From assembly GCA_023213315.1 (NCBI GenBank), contig JAKCPI010006237.1:32608-96607 (forward strand): a stretch of DNA of 64,000 nt. The letters are read 5' to 3'. Position 1 is the first letter of the stretch, and every line of letters begins with the position of its first letter. Below are positions 12,051 to 23,590 of the stretch, piece by piece. Below the pieces are notes generated by a model. It saw only the letters and a list, made by a program, of their open reading frames with translations. It searched no databases and was not told where the DNA came from. The translations under genes were made by a program, and so were the position numbers. The stretch comes from Euborellia annulipes (lineage: Eukaryota > Arthropoda > Insecta > Dermaptera > Anisolabididae).

Positions 12051-12800
12051 AAGTAAAAATAGTCTTCTTCAATTCAGCCATGATATCAACTGCGCAAGCA
12101 TAAATGCCAAAAAATAAAAAAATGTGATGCTTTGATGAAGGTTAAACATTAATCACCGAAACGTCGTCTTTGGGATAATCATTCTAACTATTTAATAATT
12201 GAATATAAAAAATATAAAGATTACAAATACGCAACCTAACCAAAAAATTTTAGGTGCCATTTATATTAGTTATTTCTTTTAAAATTTATTTTTACTACCG
12301 AATATTTGTTAATTAAAAATCAATAAATAACTTCAAAAAATAAATTTGTACTCACAAAATCTGTAGCTCCCCGCCTCAGCCCTGGTGTCATCAATTGGAC
12401 GGCTTCTCTGCCAAAACTAAATTCGATCCTTGCTTAAGCACAGACGAAAGGCAGCCAAGATAAACGAGTCAGATCCAGCTTAAACTTGCAGAGCCTGCAA
12501 GAGAAAAAATATAGTCAATTAAATAGATGGCCAAAAATTAGTGAAAATTAATAGAGAAGATGAGCACCGTCTTCTGTCCACCATAGACATAGGGATGAGT
12601 GGAGCCAGGAAATATGGAGCATATAAACCCTCCCTTTTCCCTCATAAAAAAATCCTGTCTCCGGGCAAAATCTTGAAGCGAAAATAATCGGGCAAAATGG
12701 TGTTCGTTTATACATGTATGTGCTGGGTGAAAATTTACATTTAAGCTAGGTACCCTCCCGAGACGTAACACGAAGCTTTTGAACAAACGGCCATAAAGCA
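11845..12800 (+). repeat. Segmental duplication, copy 1
   Basis: About 0.95 kb is nearly identical to 30545-31535, well beyond the shared family A parts. It includes a decayed hammerhead-like core (12132-12165), AATTGGACGGCTTCTCTGCC and GATGAGTGGAGCCAGGAAAT. On the - strand, CTTGCAG precedes and GTGAGT follows a ~140-nt block (12357-12497), so a non-coding exon is conceivable; no frame stays open across it. Confidence 0.75.
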
Positions 12801-13004
12801 CTAGTACTTTACTGATGCATTTTTTCAGTTTTTTTCGATTTTTAACTCCAACAATTTTGATTAAAATTCATAAATAAATTATTTTTTTAGATGCTCTTTA
12901 AAATGTATATTCTCATTTTGCCCTTGAAATTTTTTGAAGCACACTTTACTTTTTTTTGTACTCCATAGAAAAGATAGGAAAACAAAATATAAATTTTTTT
13001 CCCC

Positions 13005-13415
13005 AGGATTCGCAGAGACTTTGCAGCCAGGAGATTAAATAAAAAAATATTTTATTTAATTTTTATTTGTCGAAGTTTCGGTCGCCAATCACGACCTTTA
13101 TCAAATATTGCCAATTGTACACGATCTTAGGAATTTATTTATTTATTTATTTTTTGAATAAGAGACCTCCGATCAGCAAGTAAAAGATAATATTTCTGTA
13201 CATATCAAAGTAAAAAGAAATTGTATTTAATTGCAATGAATATGAAAATACCTAAGATCGTGTATAATTGAAAATATTTGCCCTGATGAAGGTCGTGATT
13301 GGCGACCGAAACGTCGGCAAATAAAAATTAAATAAAAGATTTTTTATTTAATCTCCTGGCCGCAAAGTCCCTGCGAATCCTGATTATCTCCACAGCCATA
13401 AAACATCAATCAATT
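13005..13415. repeat. Foldback element with divergent hammerhead-like motifs
   Basis: The arms run from CAGGATTCGCAGAGACTTTG to GCGAATCCTG with about 120 bp of matching sequence each. An (ATTT)n spacer lies between them. One intact ribozyme core lies in the right arm (+) and one decayed core in the left arm (- strand, 13072-13104, TTGATAA...GAAACTTC). Confidence 0.7.
13275..13323 (+). ncRNA. Candidate small hammerhead ribozyme, best copy
   Basis: An 8-bp stem I (TATTTGCC with GGCAAATA) encloses CTGATGA, stem II (GGTCG with CGACC, 7-nt loop) and GAAACGTC. Every conserved hammerhead core base is present, and cleavage is predicted after C13315. Stem III is reduced to A-T and C-G with no loop, so activity would need pairing of two molecules through the self-complementary ACGT. 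This is the arrangement reported for hammerhead variants of Penelope-like elements. A single A between CTGATGA and stem II departs from the canonical form. Confidence 0.55.
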
Positions 13416-13559
13416 TTTTCTCATGGTTATAAATTTTACATCTTGAATTCTAATATATTGGCGGAAACTAAATTAACGTCTACACAAAAAATCTGGCGTA
13501 ACAAGCACAGAACAAAAAATTAAATTTCAATCTAACAGTTTGACAATGTCCTTTGTAGA

Positions 13560-13754
13560 TCAATATATTCTAGCCAACTGCCAGCACCCAATTTTGTGCC
13601 AAATGGAGCCTGCATCTTGTGGCGGTTTGCAATGTTGATTACAAAACATATACAAATGCATTTCGATGAGAGTGCACTTGGGCACTTGGAGTGCATTCAT
13701 AAAACAGACAACACGCTGCGTCCAAGCTGTGTTTGCGAATAACATGTCAGCCAT
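13560..13754 (-). CDS. Small unrecognised open frame (64 codons)
   Basis: An ATG-initiated frame lies in a block clearly richer in G+C than its flanks, with several Cys, Trp and His residues. No domain is recognised and no splice partner or promoter is evident. It may be a repeat or exon fragment. It is listed because base composition changes at its edges. Confidence 0.2.
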   Translation of the reverse strand: MADMLFANTAWTQRVVCFMNALQVPKCTLIEMHLYMFCNQHCKPPQDAGSIWHKIGCWQLARIY

Positions 13755-14226
13755 ATAAATATTTGCAACCCTTGCTGAATTCTCTTTCCAATTCGATGTC
13801 TAGTCTATTTGCTCCAGTTCCTCTGATTTATCAATAGATAACAAATAATAATATAAATCGACTACCTAAATGATAAATTAATAAAAAAAAACAAACTGAT
13901 CTATTATATTATTTTTTACTTTTGTAGATTTCTTGTTACGAAAAAGCAAGTTGTGAAATTATAAACATTTGTTCAATTGTAGAAGTACACGTCTTAGCTC
14001 AGGTAACTCGTGATCGCTAGCCTAGTATATAAATTAAATGTTTTTTTTATTTAAACCCATTTAGACCATGTTCCTAATCCCTTGAGTGGTGATTATTTAA
14101 AATTTATTTTCAATTTTGTCCTATTTGTCTGCATATACAAATATTAAATAATAGAGAGAAAAAAGTCAGAATTGATAGCGGTAACAATATTAGCCTATAA
14201 AAAATTATTTGTTTAAAAATTCAAAT
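13755..14226. other. No gene seen
   Basis: At 13990-14022 lies one of four dispersed copies of a GGTAACTCGTGRTCGC motif; the rest is featureless AT-rich DNA. Confidence 0.45.
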
Positions 14227-14630
14227 ACTCACAATGATCCATTCGTTTCTAATAGACACAAAAATCATACTATAATAGAATACTACAAAAAATAATTTCT
14301 ACAATTTTGCTTTTATATTGTTTTGATATTGTATTGATATTGTTTTTATTTTGTTTTAATATTGTTTTTATTTTGTTTTAATATTGTTTTTATTTTGTTT
14401 TAATATTGTATTTATATTGCCTTGATATTGTTTTGATATTGTATTGATATTGTTTTTATTTTTTGTTTTAATATTGTATTTATATTGCTTTTATTTTGTT
14501 TTGGCATTGTATTGAGATTTTTTTATTGTATTTGCATGGTGTATTTTTATATTTTTACTGTATATTTTTTGTAAACTTTTTAGCCCAATGGCCTCCGGCC
14601 AAACGGGCAAAATAAATTAAAAAAAAAAAA
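14227..14630 (+). mobile_element. 3' tail of a non-LTR retroelement (5'-truncated)
   Basis: An imperfect array of TTGTTTTAATA/TTGTATTGATA-like units is followed by a unique tail, GCCCAATGGCCTCCGGCC, and poly-A. Similar tails end many insect LINEs. AAAAATTCAAAT occurs on both sides, a plausible target duplication, though of low complexity. Confidence 0.5.
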
Positions 14631-15099
14631 AAAAATTCAAATGATTAAATATTACAAAAAAAAAAAAAAAAAAATTAAAAGACAGCTAGCAATAAGATTT
14701 GTCAAAATACTTTGAATTAACTCCTTTGCAAATTTATAATATACTTTCTTTAACAATAATCTTAAAAACGATGTTCCACCACCATTTTTAATAGTAAAAA
14801 AAACAAACCACTTTTGATATTAAATAAATTTAACACATTATGTTAAAATAATCTAAAGAATCCGTAAACCAAACGAGCAAAAAAAAAAAAAATATATAAG
14901 TTATAATCTATGACTAGTATATAGTCTGAATCGAGGAGTTCATTAAATATCTGATAATTTTTTCAAAAATTGTTTAATAATTCCAAAGACAGAATTCCAA
15001 AGTCTGAGGCTATATATAACATGGAATATTAATATCTAAATCAAATGAATAGGTCTTGAAAATCATTTCAATAAATTTATTGTATTTATATCCTGCTTA

Positions 15100-15538
15100 G
15101 GCTGAACGCACACCAATTGAGCAAAACGTTTTCGGACAAAACGTTTTGCCCAAGAGCAAAACGTTTTGCTCAATGCCAACGCACACCTATTGAGCAAAAT
15201 GCCAATGCAAAACATTTGTTCGATGATGTCGAATCATGTCCAATTGTGTTTTGTCTCTTTGGTGTGAGTTGACCCCAAGGGTGGGTCAGGGGGGTAAAGG
15301 GGGGGGGTAATTACCCCCCTGAGATTTGAAAAAAATTACTTTTTTCAAAAAAAAAAATGTATTTTGAAAAAATTTTAAAAATAAATATTAAAAAATTGAT
15401 TATAATTCTAAAAAAAAACTAAAACAAAAAAAAAAAAAAGGCCCCCCCCCCCCCCCCCCCCCTGGTTGACCCATAGAAAAGCATTGAAAAAACAGTTTTA
15501 GTCAAAAACGTTTTTGCTCAATTGGTGTGCGTTCAGCC
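15100..15538. mobile_element. PIF/Harbinger-like MITE with nested hAT element
   Basis: Terminal inverted repeats GGCTGAACGCACACCAATTG and CAATTGGTGTGCGTTCAGCC are perfect over 20 bp and flanked by TTA on both sides, the three-base target typical of PIF/Harbinger. AAAACGTTTTGC palindromes repeat near the left end. No transposase. Confidence 0.75.
15276..15464. mobile_element. Short G/C-run hAT-type MITE
   Basis: It is flanked by perfect 8-bp duplications GTTGACCC and lies inside a Harbinger-like element. It starts CAAGGGTGGG, ends in a long C run plus CCTG, and shares the GGGTAATTACCCCCCTGAG block with elements near 26.2 kb. Confidence 0.75.
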
Positions 15539-16811
15539 TTAGATCAAAGGCTACGTCCGTTCAATCAAGCACAAATACAATTTTATACAACACGAGAGAG
15601 ACAACGAAGATTAAACAAAATATAGGATATCCTACTATATATATATTTGAAATAAAAAAAATAATTAAAATTTAAAAATAATAAAGACATTTGACTTTAA
15701 GCAGGCTAAAACCTTATTAACGTATGACCTATAATTCTATTAAAAATATTAGTATATTTGTTCTGTTTTTAGTTTATTAAAAACTAATTTCGCTTTGATA
15801 ATTCTTTTCTAATCATATTTTTTTTTTTTTTTGGATTTATGCTATATATATAAAATCAAATAGGCTTAGCTAGGTTTTAAGCCCTGGTCTCATAATCACA
15901 TTCACTTTGGTATTGAAATATAGGAGGGTTGGATTCCCCATTGCCCCCCACCCCTATAAAGCGCAAAAAAGTAATTTATATTTACAACCACCCTCGGCTT
16001 CAGTTCGTTAAATCGACGGAGTTATGTTAATATAGATGTCATGCAGCATGGAGGGGAGATGGCTGTTTTCTAATTGAAGAGAGAACTATATATATATTTG
16101 AAATTTTGAAGGTATATGGATTTCAATGTGTCTGTGTGTGTGTGTGACTAAAATATGAGGAGAAGAGAGCGGAAAAAAACTAAGGGGAATTTGGAGGGGC
16201 CAATTCCAGTTAACGGCATCAATTTTTACGAAATCGCTATCGCTTCTTTTTATGACTGGAATGCACCTTGCTGTTGTAAAGCTTGATACCCTCCCCCTTT
16301 ATTTTTTGTACTTTTCGCTCATTTTCTCCATTCCCCTGCTCCTCATAGCCAACAAGAAAACAACGACCGTTAGCTTTTAAATGAAATTTTTATTCTATAC
16401 TATTTGCAAACTGACTAATATTTTTTTTTTTAAGTAATTAGACATATCAGTATAAAAAGCTTTTTTTTTTAGTTCGAAAGAAATTCGCCATATATTTTAT
16501 TTAAAGTTTTCCTGAAGTCATATAAATTTTAAAACAAATTCATATAATATTTGCAATACGTATGATCCAGGAATATATATTTATACAATTAATTTAAATA
16601 AATATTGATAGTCTGGGGTTTTGGCTTTGGAGGTTATCAATATTGGCATTGTCACTATCTATAACCTCGAGGGACCAGGAGGGAGAGCGACAATCTGCAA
16701 ATATTTTATTGAGAAAAATAAATTTTTTAATTATATTACTTTTAATAATAGTTTTAGTCACCGGCTCGATCCAGGTGCCTAAAAATATTGCAAAAAGTAA
16801 TCTGATTTAAA
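15539..16811. other. No gene seen
   Basis: AT-rich sequence with homopolymers and a (TG)n tract near 16120-16147. Frames are short and unconvincing. Confidence 0.45.
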
Positions 16812-17386
16812 AAAATCTGGTGAGACTGGTCGCACAGGACACAAGATTTTTGTGTCGAGATATATTAGAATTCAAGATTAAAATTTATAAACATGGGAAA
16901 ATATATATATTTTGTTTCTATGCAACTATTTCTCCTATCTTTCCTATGAAGCATAAGAGTAAAGTGTGCTTGAAACAATTTTCAGAGCAAAATGAGAATA
17001 TACATTTTAATGAGCATCTAAAAAATAATTGATTTTTGAATTTTAATCAAAATCGATAGAGCGAATTTTGAGAAAATCAAAAAAACTGAAAAAGTACATC
17101 AGTAAAGTACTAGTACTCTTTGGCCAATTTTGTTTAAAAGCTTATTTTCACGCTCCAAGAAGGTGTCTAACTTAAATATAAAATTTCAGCCTCATAGCTT
17201 AATTCCTTCATGCTTAAAATCGAACACAGACACACAGACAGAGCATGTCGCGAAAACCACTTTTTTGGATTCAGGGTACCTCAAAACGTGAAGATCCATC
17301 AAAATCTCGACATCGAATTTTTGACATGAATCCAATACTTTCTCACTCTATATATTAACATATATAGAGGTAAGAGAAAGTAAAAA
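16812..17386 (+). repeat. Family A repeat, near full length
   Basis: It starts AAAAAATCTGGTGAGAC and ends with the hairpin closing GAGAAAGTAAAAA. The loop-side arm of the 5' hairpin is partly deleted. Internal landmarks are in standard order. Confidence 0.8.
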
Positions 17387-18684
17387 TTTGGGATTTTAAA
17401 CAAAAGTTGTATTCATAGGTAATAGAAAAATATTTTTTCTTTTTCTTTTTTGTTTGAAAAAATCGATATAACAAACTTACTTGAAATCAAATTTGGAAAA
17501 ATCTTTTCAAAGGAAAATTTTTTGAAATATTCAAAAAAACAAAATTTGTTTTTAGGCTTAAACAAAAAATTAAATAGCGAAGAGACTAATGGATGTAAAC
17601 GAGTAAGTGAGGCGCAACAAGCAAATAATAATAAAATAAATATTTTCGTAGAAGTTTCGGTAATGCTTTGCTCCCAACCTCAGGACTAGGAATTGTCAAA
17701 GCAGACTTTTATAAAAAAATATATATTTCAAAAGTAGACAAGCTGAACCAAGCTTTAGCTAATTATACAACAAATGGTAAAGCCCGCCGAAGGCGATAAT
17801 AATAATTCTTTTGTATGTCTTTATGGCTGGAAAAATTGTTACAATTTGACTATTTTCGAAATATTTATTTTTATATGCATAATTGTACATTGGCAATTTC
17901 TCGTCCTGAAGATGGCATCTAAATGTTATCGAAAAAATCTTTAAAGCAAATTCTAATTAAAAAAAAACATTCTCAATCGTAGAAAATTTCGAAAATTTTT
18001 ATTGAATGCATTACTTTAAGTACATTCATTAAGTGAAAGTGATTGTAAAAACTAAACAATTATTTTTTTTTTTTACTTCCTCTACTATGGGGTATATAAA
18101 TTTAAATTTCTTTTTTATTTATATTATAAAAGTCACATAAACTTAAGTTTTTTTTTATCCCATTTAGTAAACACCTATCCAAAAAATCCAATTAGAATCC
18201 GTGTAGTTAATTTTGATAGCATAGTTAAGTAAAATCAGCTTTCAAAAGGCGTTTATAAGATGAAAATCATCTCCTAGGGGAGCGATAGCCTATTACAAAA
18301 TGGAGATACCAAGAAGAGAGGAGTTGAATGGTTGTTCTGATGTTTTATTGCCAAAGGGTGTGGTGGCAGTGTACTAAAAAATAACACTAGCGTTAGCGTT
18401 AACATCGACGCAGTAAGGAAAACCTCTTCCATTCAGTAAGGAATGAGATATATCTCGGGAATTTAACATAAGAAACATTTCAGCACTCTTATATGCGATA
18501 CATCAAACTGAATACGGAAAGAAAAAAAAGTGGCAAAATAAAGTAACGAGTAAAATAAAAATAACTTTCAAATAATAACTGTCACTTTGATATATTTTCA
18601 TAAAAAAAAAAATATTGAAACAATTTATTCAAATCTCTTGAGTATTTAGTGGAATTTAACATGAAATTTAATTATATATAAATA
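17387..18684. other. No gene seen; decayed hammerhead-like remnant at 17906-17939
   Basis: CTGAAGA is followed by GATGGC and a GAAAAAATC, a poor core. A CCCGCCGAAGGCG hairpin near 17785 matches a GC-rich repeat found at 49.3 and 60.3 kb. Confidence 0.4.
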
Positions 18685-19332
18685 AAAAATTTGGTGTGAC
18701 TGTCGCACAGCACACAACTTTCTCTTACCTTCGGTAATCGAAGGTTGTGATCTGTGCTTGTCACACCAGATTTTTCGTGTCGATATATCTTTAGTTGCCA
18801 ACGATATATTAAAATTCAAGATGTAAAATTTATAAACATGGGAAAATATTTAAATTCTGTTACCATGGCATTTCTCCTATCTTTCCTATGACAAGAGTAA
18901 AGTGTGCTTCAAACAATTTTGAGAGCAAAATGAGAATATACATTTAAAAGAGCATCTAAAAAATAATTGATTTTTGAATTTTAATCAAAATCGATAGAGC
19001 GAATTTTGAGAAAATCGAAACAAAACTGAAAAAGTACCTCAGTAAAGTACTAGTACTTTTTGGCCGATTTTGATCAAAAGCTTATTTTTACGGTCCCGGG
19101 GGGTGTTTAACTTATATATAAAATTTCAGCCTCGTAGCTCAATTCCTTCATGCTTTAAATTAGAACACACACACACACGGACACACAGACAGACAGACCA
19201 TGTTGCGAAAACCACTTTTTTGGATTCAGGGGACCTCAAAACGTGAAGATTCGACATCGAATTTTTGACATGAATCCAATACTTTCTCTCTATATATATA
19301 TTACATATATACATAGGTAAGAGAAAGTAAAG
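18685..19332 (+). repeat. Family A repeat, full length
   Basis: It has the complete 5' hairpin (GGTGTGACTGTCGCACAGC ... GTGCTTGTCACACCAGA), interior and 3' hairpin. The - strand contains the recurring peptide reading ESKKVVFATWSV followed by a repeat-encoded VC tract, seen in several copies but always soon interrupted. Confidence 0.85.
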
Positions 19333-20319
19333 AAAAAAAAAGGATTTTGTTCTAAATATATGTTTTACCCGAAATTTATATAAGTTATTCATATAAATAT
19401 TATTCATTCCATTAATTAATTTTAATTAAAATTTATCCAAGAATATATTCTTAATTCTCTATCATAAATTTTGAATGTAATTAGAGAGATCATATCCACC
19501 CTTTTAACTTTTCCTTAAAATCGGCTGATAATAATTTGTCGCCATATTCTCAAAACAGGTATGAAGAACGTAGATAATTTCCAAATCAAATTAAAGCTTA
19601 AAAATGAATTATATTATTTGCACTTATCTTTACAAGTTTTCACCACCCCATCTAAACAAGTTTGTCCTCCCCCGCCTTATATACGCTCCCTCTTTCTTCT
19701 CCTACAAGAAGATATGTCAATGTACATTCGTGGATAATAACAAACGGTTAATTGAAACAATATATAATGGCGAGAAGCAAAGGCAGCGACGTGGTATACG
19801 CTTTAACGAATTCTGAAAATAGTAATCAAGGCAACACAATGGCGTAACAAGCAAAGCCCCCCGAGCTCTAACTCGGCCCATTAGCATCCGGCAACAATAC
19901 GTCACTGTGCAATTATGCCCCCCACCCAGAACCCAGCAACCCTCGCCCAATAATTAACACTCTGCCTTGCGCCATATTTATGCGCGAACCCAGGGGGAAG
20001 TGAAAAAGTGTGCACAAGTGTGCTCATTTGGAGCATCCCTGGTTGCTCTCTAGTAACTAGCAAATCAACAAAAGTGAAAAAATTAAGATCATTATTTTAA
20101 AAACAAGTACAAGTAGGCTATTTTAAAAAATTATGCTAATTCAAACAGCATGGAACTAAATGGCCTCAGATGCCGGAAAAAGGCAAAATTAAAAAAAGAA
20201 GAATACATATCGGTCACATTGGGAGTCATCATCAAAGTCAACCAGTGACCACATAAATGTCCAAATCCTCTTTGAGCATTTTACAAAATGTATACTATCC
20301 TTGTTTCGAATGATATAGC
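19333..20319. other. No gene seen; GC-rich block at 19780-20010
   Basis: The block contains GCAAAGCCCCCCGAGCTC and CCCCCCACCCAGAACC and resembles a decayed DNA element. Around 20160-20200, AAATGGCCTCAGATGCCG plus poly-A looks like the 3' end of a SINE. Confidence 0.35.
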
Positions 20320-20500
20320 AAAAAATCTGGTGCAACTGGTCGCATTGAGCACCTTCAAATACAGAGGGTTGTGTGCTGTGCTTGTCACATCAGACTTTTT
20401 GTGTCAACATATATTTACTTCCCGCAGATCTATTAGAATTTAAGATGCAAAACTGATAAACAGAGGAAAATATTTATATTTTGTATGCATGGCAACTATC
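20320..20500 (+). repeat. Family A repeat, 5' part only
   Basis: It covers the diverged 5' hairpin and the ATGGCAACTATC boundary, after which a hAT-like remnant follows. Confidence 0.65.
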
Positions 20501-20514
20501 CCACAAGCAATATC

Positions 20515-20745
20515 ACGCCTCCCTTAAAAATATTTAATCTTATGACGTCTCCGTCCCACCCCCATTTTATAAAATAATACAAAAACGAAAATTTTTATAT
20601 AAAAATATTTTTTTTTATTTATTCTTATTTATATTAAAACTAGCAATCATTTGGAAAATTGGTCCTGGTGGCCAATATTCGCGCCTCCCCTTAGACTAGT
20701 CCGAGCCTCCCTAGGGAGGTGCGCCTCACAGTTTGGAAAACGCTG
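20515..20745. repeat. hAT-like remnant (GCCTCCC... type)
   Basis: The right end TTTGGAAAACGCTG and interior CACGCCTCCCTT match the element at 22909-23179. The left terminus is lost and no target duplication was found. Confidence 0.5.
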
Positions 20746-20784
20746 GTATAAGGATAATTTATGGCTGGTGAAATTTGTATCAGG

Positions 20785-21757
20785 AATTAAAGTTCAACAG
20801 GAGGTTGAAATTTTATTTTTAAGTTAGGCACCCCCTAGGGCGTGAAAATAAGATTTGAGAAAAATATTTTTCTTCAGAAATGAAAGTTAGAAGAAAACGC
20901 AGCCAGAATTTTTCTTTAAAAATATATTTTAACAGTATACGTTTCGGTCTTGGTAAAAGCCATCCTCGGATGACCACTAACAGCTCCGAGGATGGCTTTG
21001 ACCAAGACCGAAACGTATACTGTTAAAATATATTTTTAAAGAAAAATTCTGGCTGCGTTTTCTTCTAACTTTCATTTCTGAAGAAAAATATTTTCTCAAA
21101 TCTTATTTTCACGCCCTAGGGGGTGCCCAGGGGCGCCGGAACGAATTTGAATCAGGGGGGGGGGCAAAAAATTTTTTTTAGAAAATTAAAATAATTTAAT
21201 ATGTTTAAATAGTATAAAACAAAAACAAATCTACTATAAAACTTTAAAAATTTTAAATAAAATCATAATTTTTTTTAATAAAATTAAAATTTAAAAAATT
21301 TTGTAGTGATTTTATCAAAAATTTTTGGAAAAAATTTAGAAAAAAATGAATTTCTTACTCATTTAATTTTTTTTAATTTAGAAGATTTTATTTTTCAAAA
21401 GTAAAAATATATCATTTTTAAAAATAAATGAAATAAAAAAAGAAATTTTGCCCCCCTCTGCCCCCCCCTGTAGGATGCCAGGGGGGGCAAGTACCTGCCC
21501 CCCCAGTTCCGGCGCCTATGGGGGTGCCTAACTTAAAAATAAAATTTCAACTTCCTAGCTCAATTCCTTGATGCTTTAAATTGAACCCAAGCTGGCACAC
21601 AGAAAGAACATGTCGCGAAAATCATTTTTTTGAAGGGGACCTCAAAACGTGTATATCCATCAAAGTTTCGACATCGAATTTTTTGACATGAATCCAATAC
21701 TTTCTCTCTATATATATGTATATTAACTTATACATAGATGTAAGAGAAAGTACAAAT
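20785..21757. repeat. Inverted family A fragments around hammerhead-like motifs
   Basis: Left and right arms are near-perfect complements around a centre near 20973, extending from the hammerhead-like cores outward into family A (GGCACCCCCTAGGGCGTG against CACGCCCTAGGGGGTGCC). The right arm continues to the complete family A 3' end, and a hAT element interrupts it. The core reads CCGAGGA...GAAACGTA, with C for the conserved second-position T. Confidence 0.7.
21128..21520. mobile_element. hAT-type MITE (393 bp)
   Basis: Inverted ends CAGGGGCGCCGGAAC and GTTCCGGCGCCTATG are flanked by perfect 8-bp duplications GGGGTGCC. The interior is AT-rich with G and C runs. Confidence 0.85.
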
Positions 21758-22908
21758 CCGAATTGAGATTAGTTCTATATACAAAAAGATGCGGTAACTC
21801 ACCCCAGTAAAATTCTAAGTGAACTAATCATATCTTACTTTTCTACCTAATGAAAAAAATCCCTATAAAATTCTGCAAGGGATTCGATGGGTTCCTAAGT
21901 TACCCAGTGTTATTATTATCTGTTTATGAGAGTTTCGAAATTCTCAAAAATTAATTCCGCCCCAGTAATAAGAAATTTTAGAATGATATTAAAATGTTTC
22001 TACCCCACTATGCTATGTGCTAAATATTGAATATAAATTTTAACTCAAACGGAATGCACTTATTTTTTAGTAAAAGTATTAAAAAACATTAATATATTTG
22101 TGCATTATAGGGGGATGGGGCATTAACCTCTCTGGTTAATGTCTTCATACCTCCCCCCACCCCCTTTAAGGAAATGCCAGCCTTCACCTCGATATTACTC
22201 TAAAAATAATTTGAAAACATTTATAAATAATTATTTTATTTTAAGTCAAATTATTTGTTTCTATCATTTTTTTTTCAACGATAAAATGCATAATAATTAC
22301 CTTTAATAAGACACTCAAGAGGGTGTGCTGGTTTGCGGTGAGGTCAGGGTGAGTTACACTATATTAATTATTCACTTTGATTCACTTTAAACACAAATAA
22401 AAAAGAGAAGACCTGCAGGCGCGCCTGCAGCCCGGCAACACTCTCGACTCGACTGAACGAGAGATTCGTCTCTCTCTTTGTATAGGAATAAAAAGATGAA
22501 AATAACAATTCCCTTTTTATTAAAAGTAAAAAAATACCGTTTGCTCTAATCTAACTATATTTAGAGATGGAAAAGAATGTCAACAAGTGATTTGGAATAT
22601 TCCAAGGCCTTTCTTAAATAATCAACCCTTCATCCCCCCCCCCTAATCAAAATAATAATCAACGCTATTTTTTGAATGTTTTCTTTTTATTTGGATTTAG
22701 CTAAAATAAATTTACAAAATATTTTTTTCAATTTTTCAACCCCTTCCTTATTCAATCCTAATAAATCAAATAATTAACAATGCTATTATCGCCTTCGGCG
22801 AGATTCGCGTCTAGTCAGAAAAAAAATTAAAACCCTGAAAAACTTCCCTGGAACCGCCTTTGGGTTTTACACATAGTATAATTTTCTAGAATGAGTCTTA
22901 CTTTAGGC
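21758..22908. other. No gene seen; GC palindrome at 22413-22430
   Basis: CTGCAGGCGCGCCTGCAG is a perfect 18-bp palindrome in AT-rich DNA, followed by a CTCGACTCGACTGAACG block. CGCCTTCGGCGAGATTCGC near 22790 matches the GC-rich hairpin family. Confidence 0.45.
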
Positions 22909-23179
22909 CAGTGGTTTCCAAACTTCAAGTTAGAACGCCTCCCTTACAAATATTTAATCGTATGACGCCTCCTCCCCCACACATTTAATAATATAATACA
23001 AAAACAAAAATGTTTAATACTAAAAAATATAAATTTATAGAAAAATATTTTTTTTTATTTATTCATATTTAATTATTTTAATTAAAAACTCCGTCCCTGA
23101 ATCTTCTAAATTATTTTATTATTTTAATTATAAAACTAGCAATCCCGAGGGAGGCGCGCCTCACATTTGGAAAACGCTG
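22909..23179. mobile_element. hAT-like MITE, no target duplication
   Basis: The ends CAGTGGTTTCCAAAC and TTTGGAAAACGCTG are imperfect inverted repeats. Flanking 8-mers differ, and the right end abuts a family A terminus, suggesting a later deletion or rearrangement. Confidence 0.6.
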
Positions 23180-23590
23180 ATATAGAGAGAAAGTATTGGA
23201 TTCATGTCAAAAATTCGATGTCGAAATTTTAATGGATATACACGTTTTGAGGTCGCCTGAATCGAAAAAAGTGAGTTCCGCAAATTTGTCTGTGTGCCCG
23301 TCTATGTTAAATTTAAAGCATTAAGGAAATGAGCTAGGAGGTTGAAATTTTATATTTAAGTTAGGCACCCACCTGAGGCGTGAAAATAAGCTTTTAATTC
23401 AAATCGGCCAAAGGGTACTAGTACTTTATTGATGTACTTTTTTTTTTTTTTTCAATTTTCTCAAAATTCCAATTTAATTAAAATTCAAAAATCAATTATA
23501 TTTTAGATGCTCTTTAAAATGCATATTCTCATTTTGCCGTTGAAATCTTATGAACACTACTTTACTCTTGTATTATAAAAATTTTATTTA
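23180..23590 (-). repeat. Family A repeat, partial, reverse orientation
   Basis: It starts within the 3' hairpin (AGAGAGAAAGTATTGGATTC) and runs to the CATTTTGCC block; the 5' third is missing. Confidence 0.7.

Larger units (their letters stand above)
12735..13515 (-). repeat. Family A repeat, reverse orientation, foldback-interrupted
   Basis: It has the reverse-complement order of family A landmarks, from the TAAGCTAGGTACC region to ATTGGCGGAAACTAAAT and the ACACAAAAAATCTGG hairpin start. The terminal hairpin is missing. A foldback interrupts it at 13005-13415. Confidence 0.7.
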
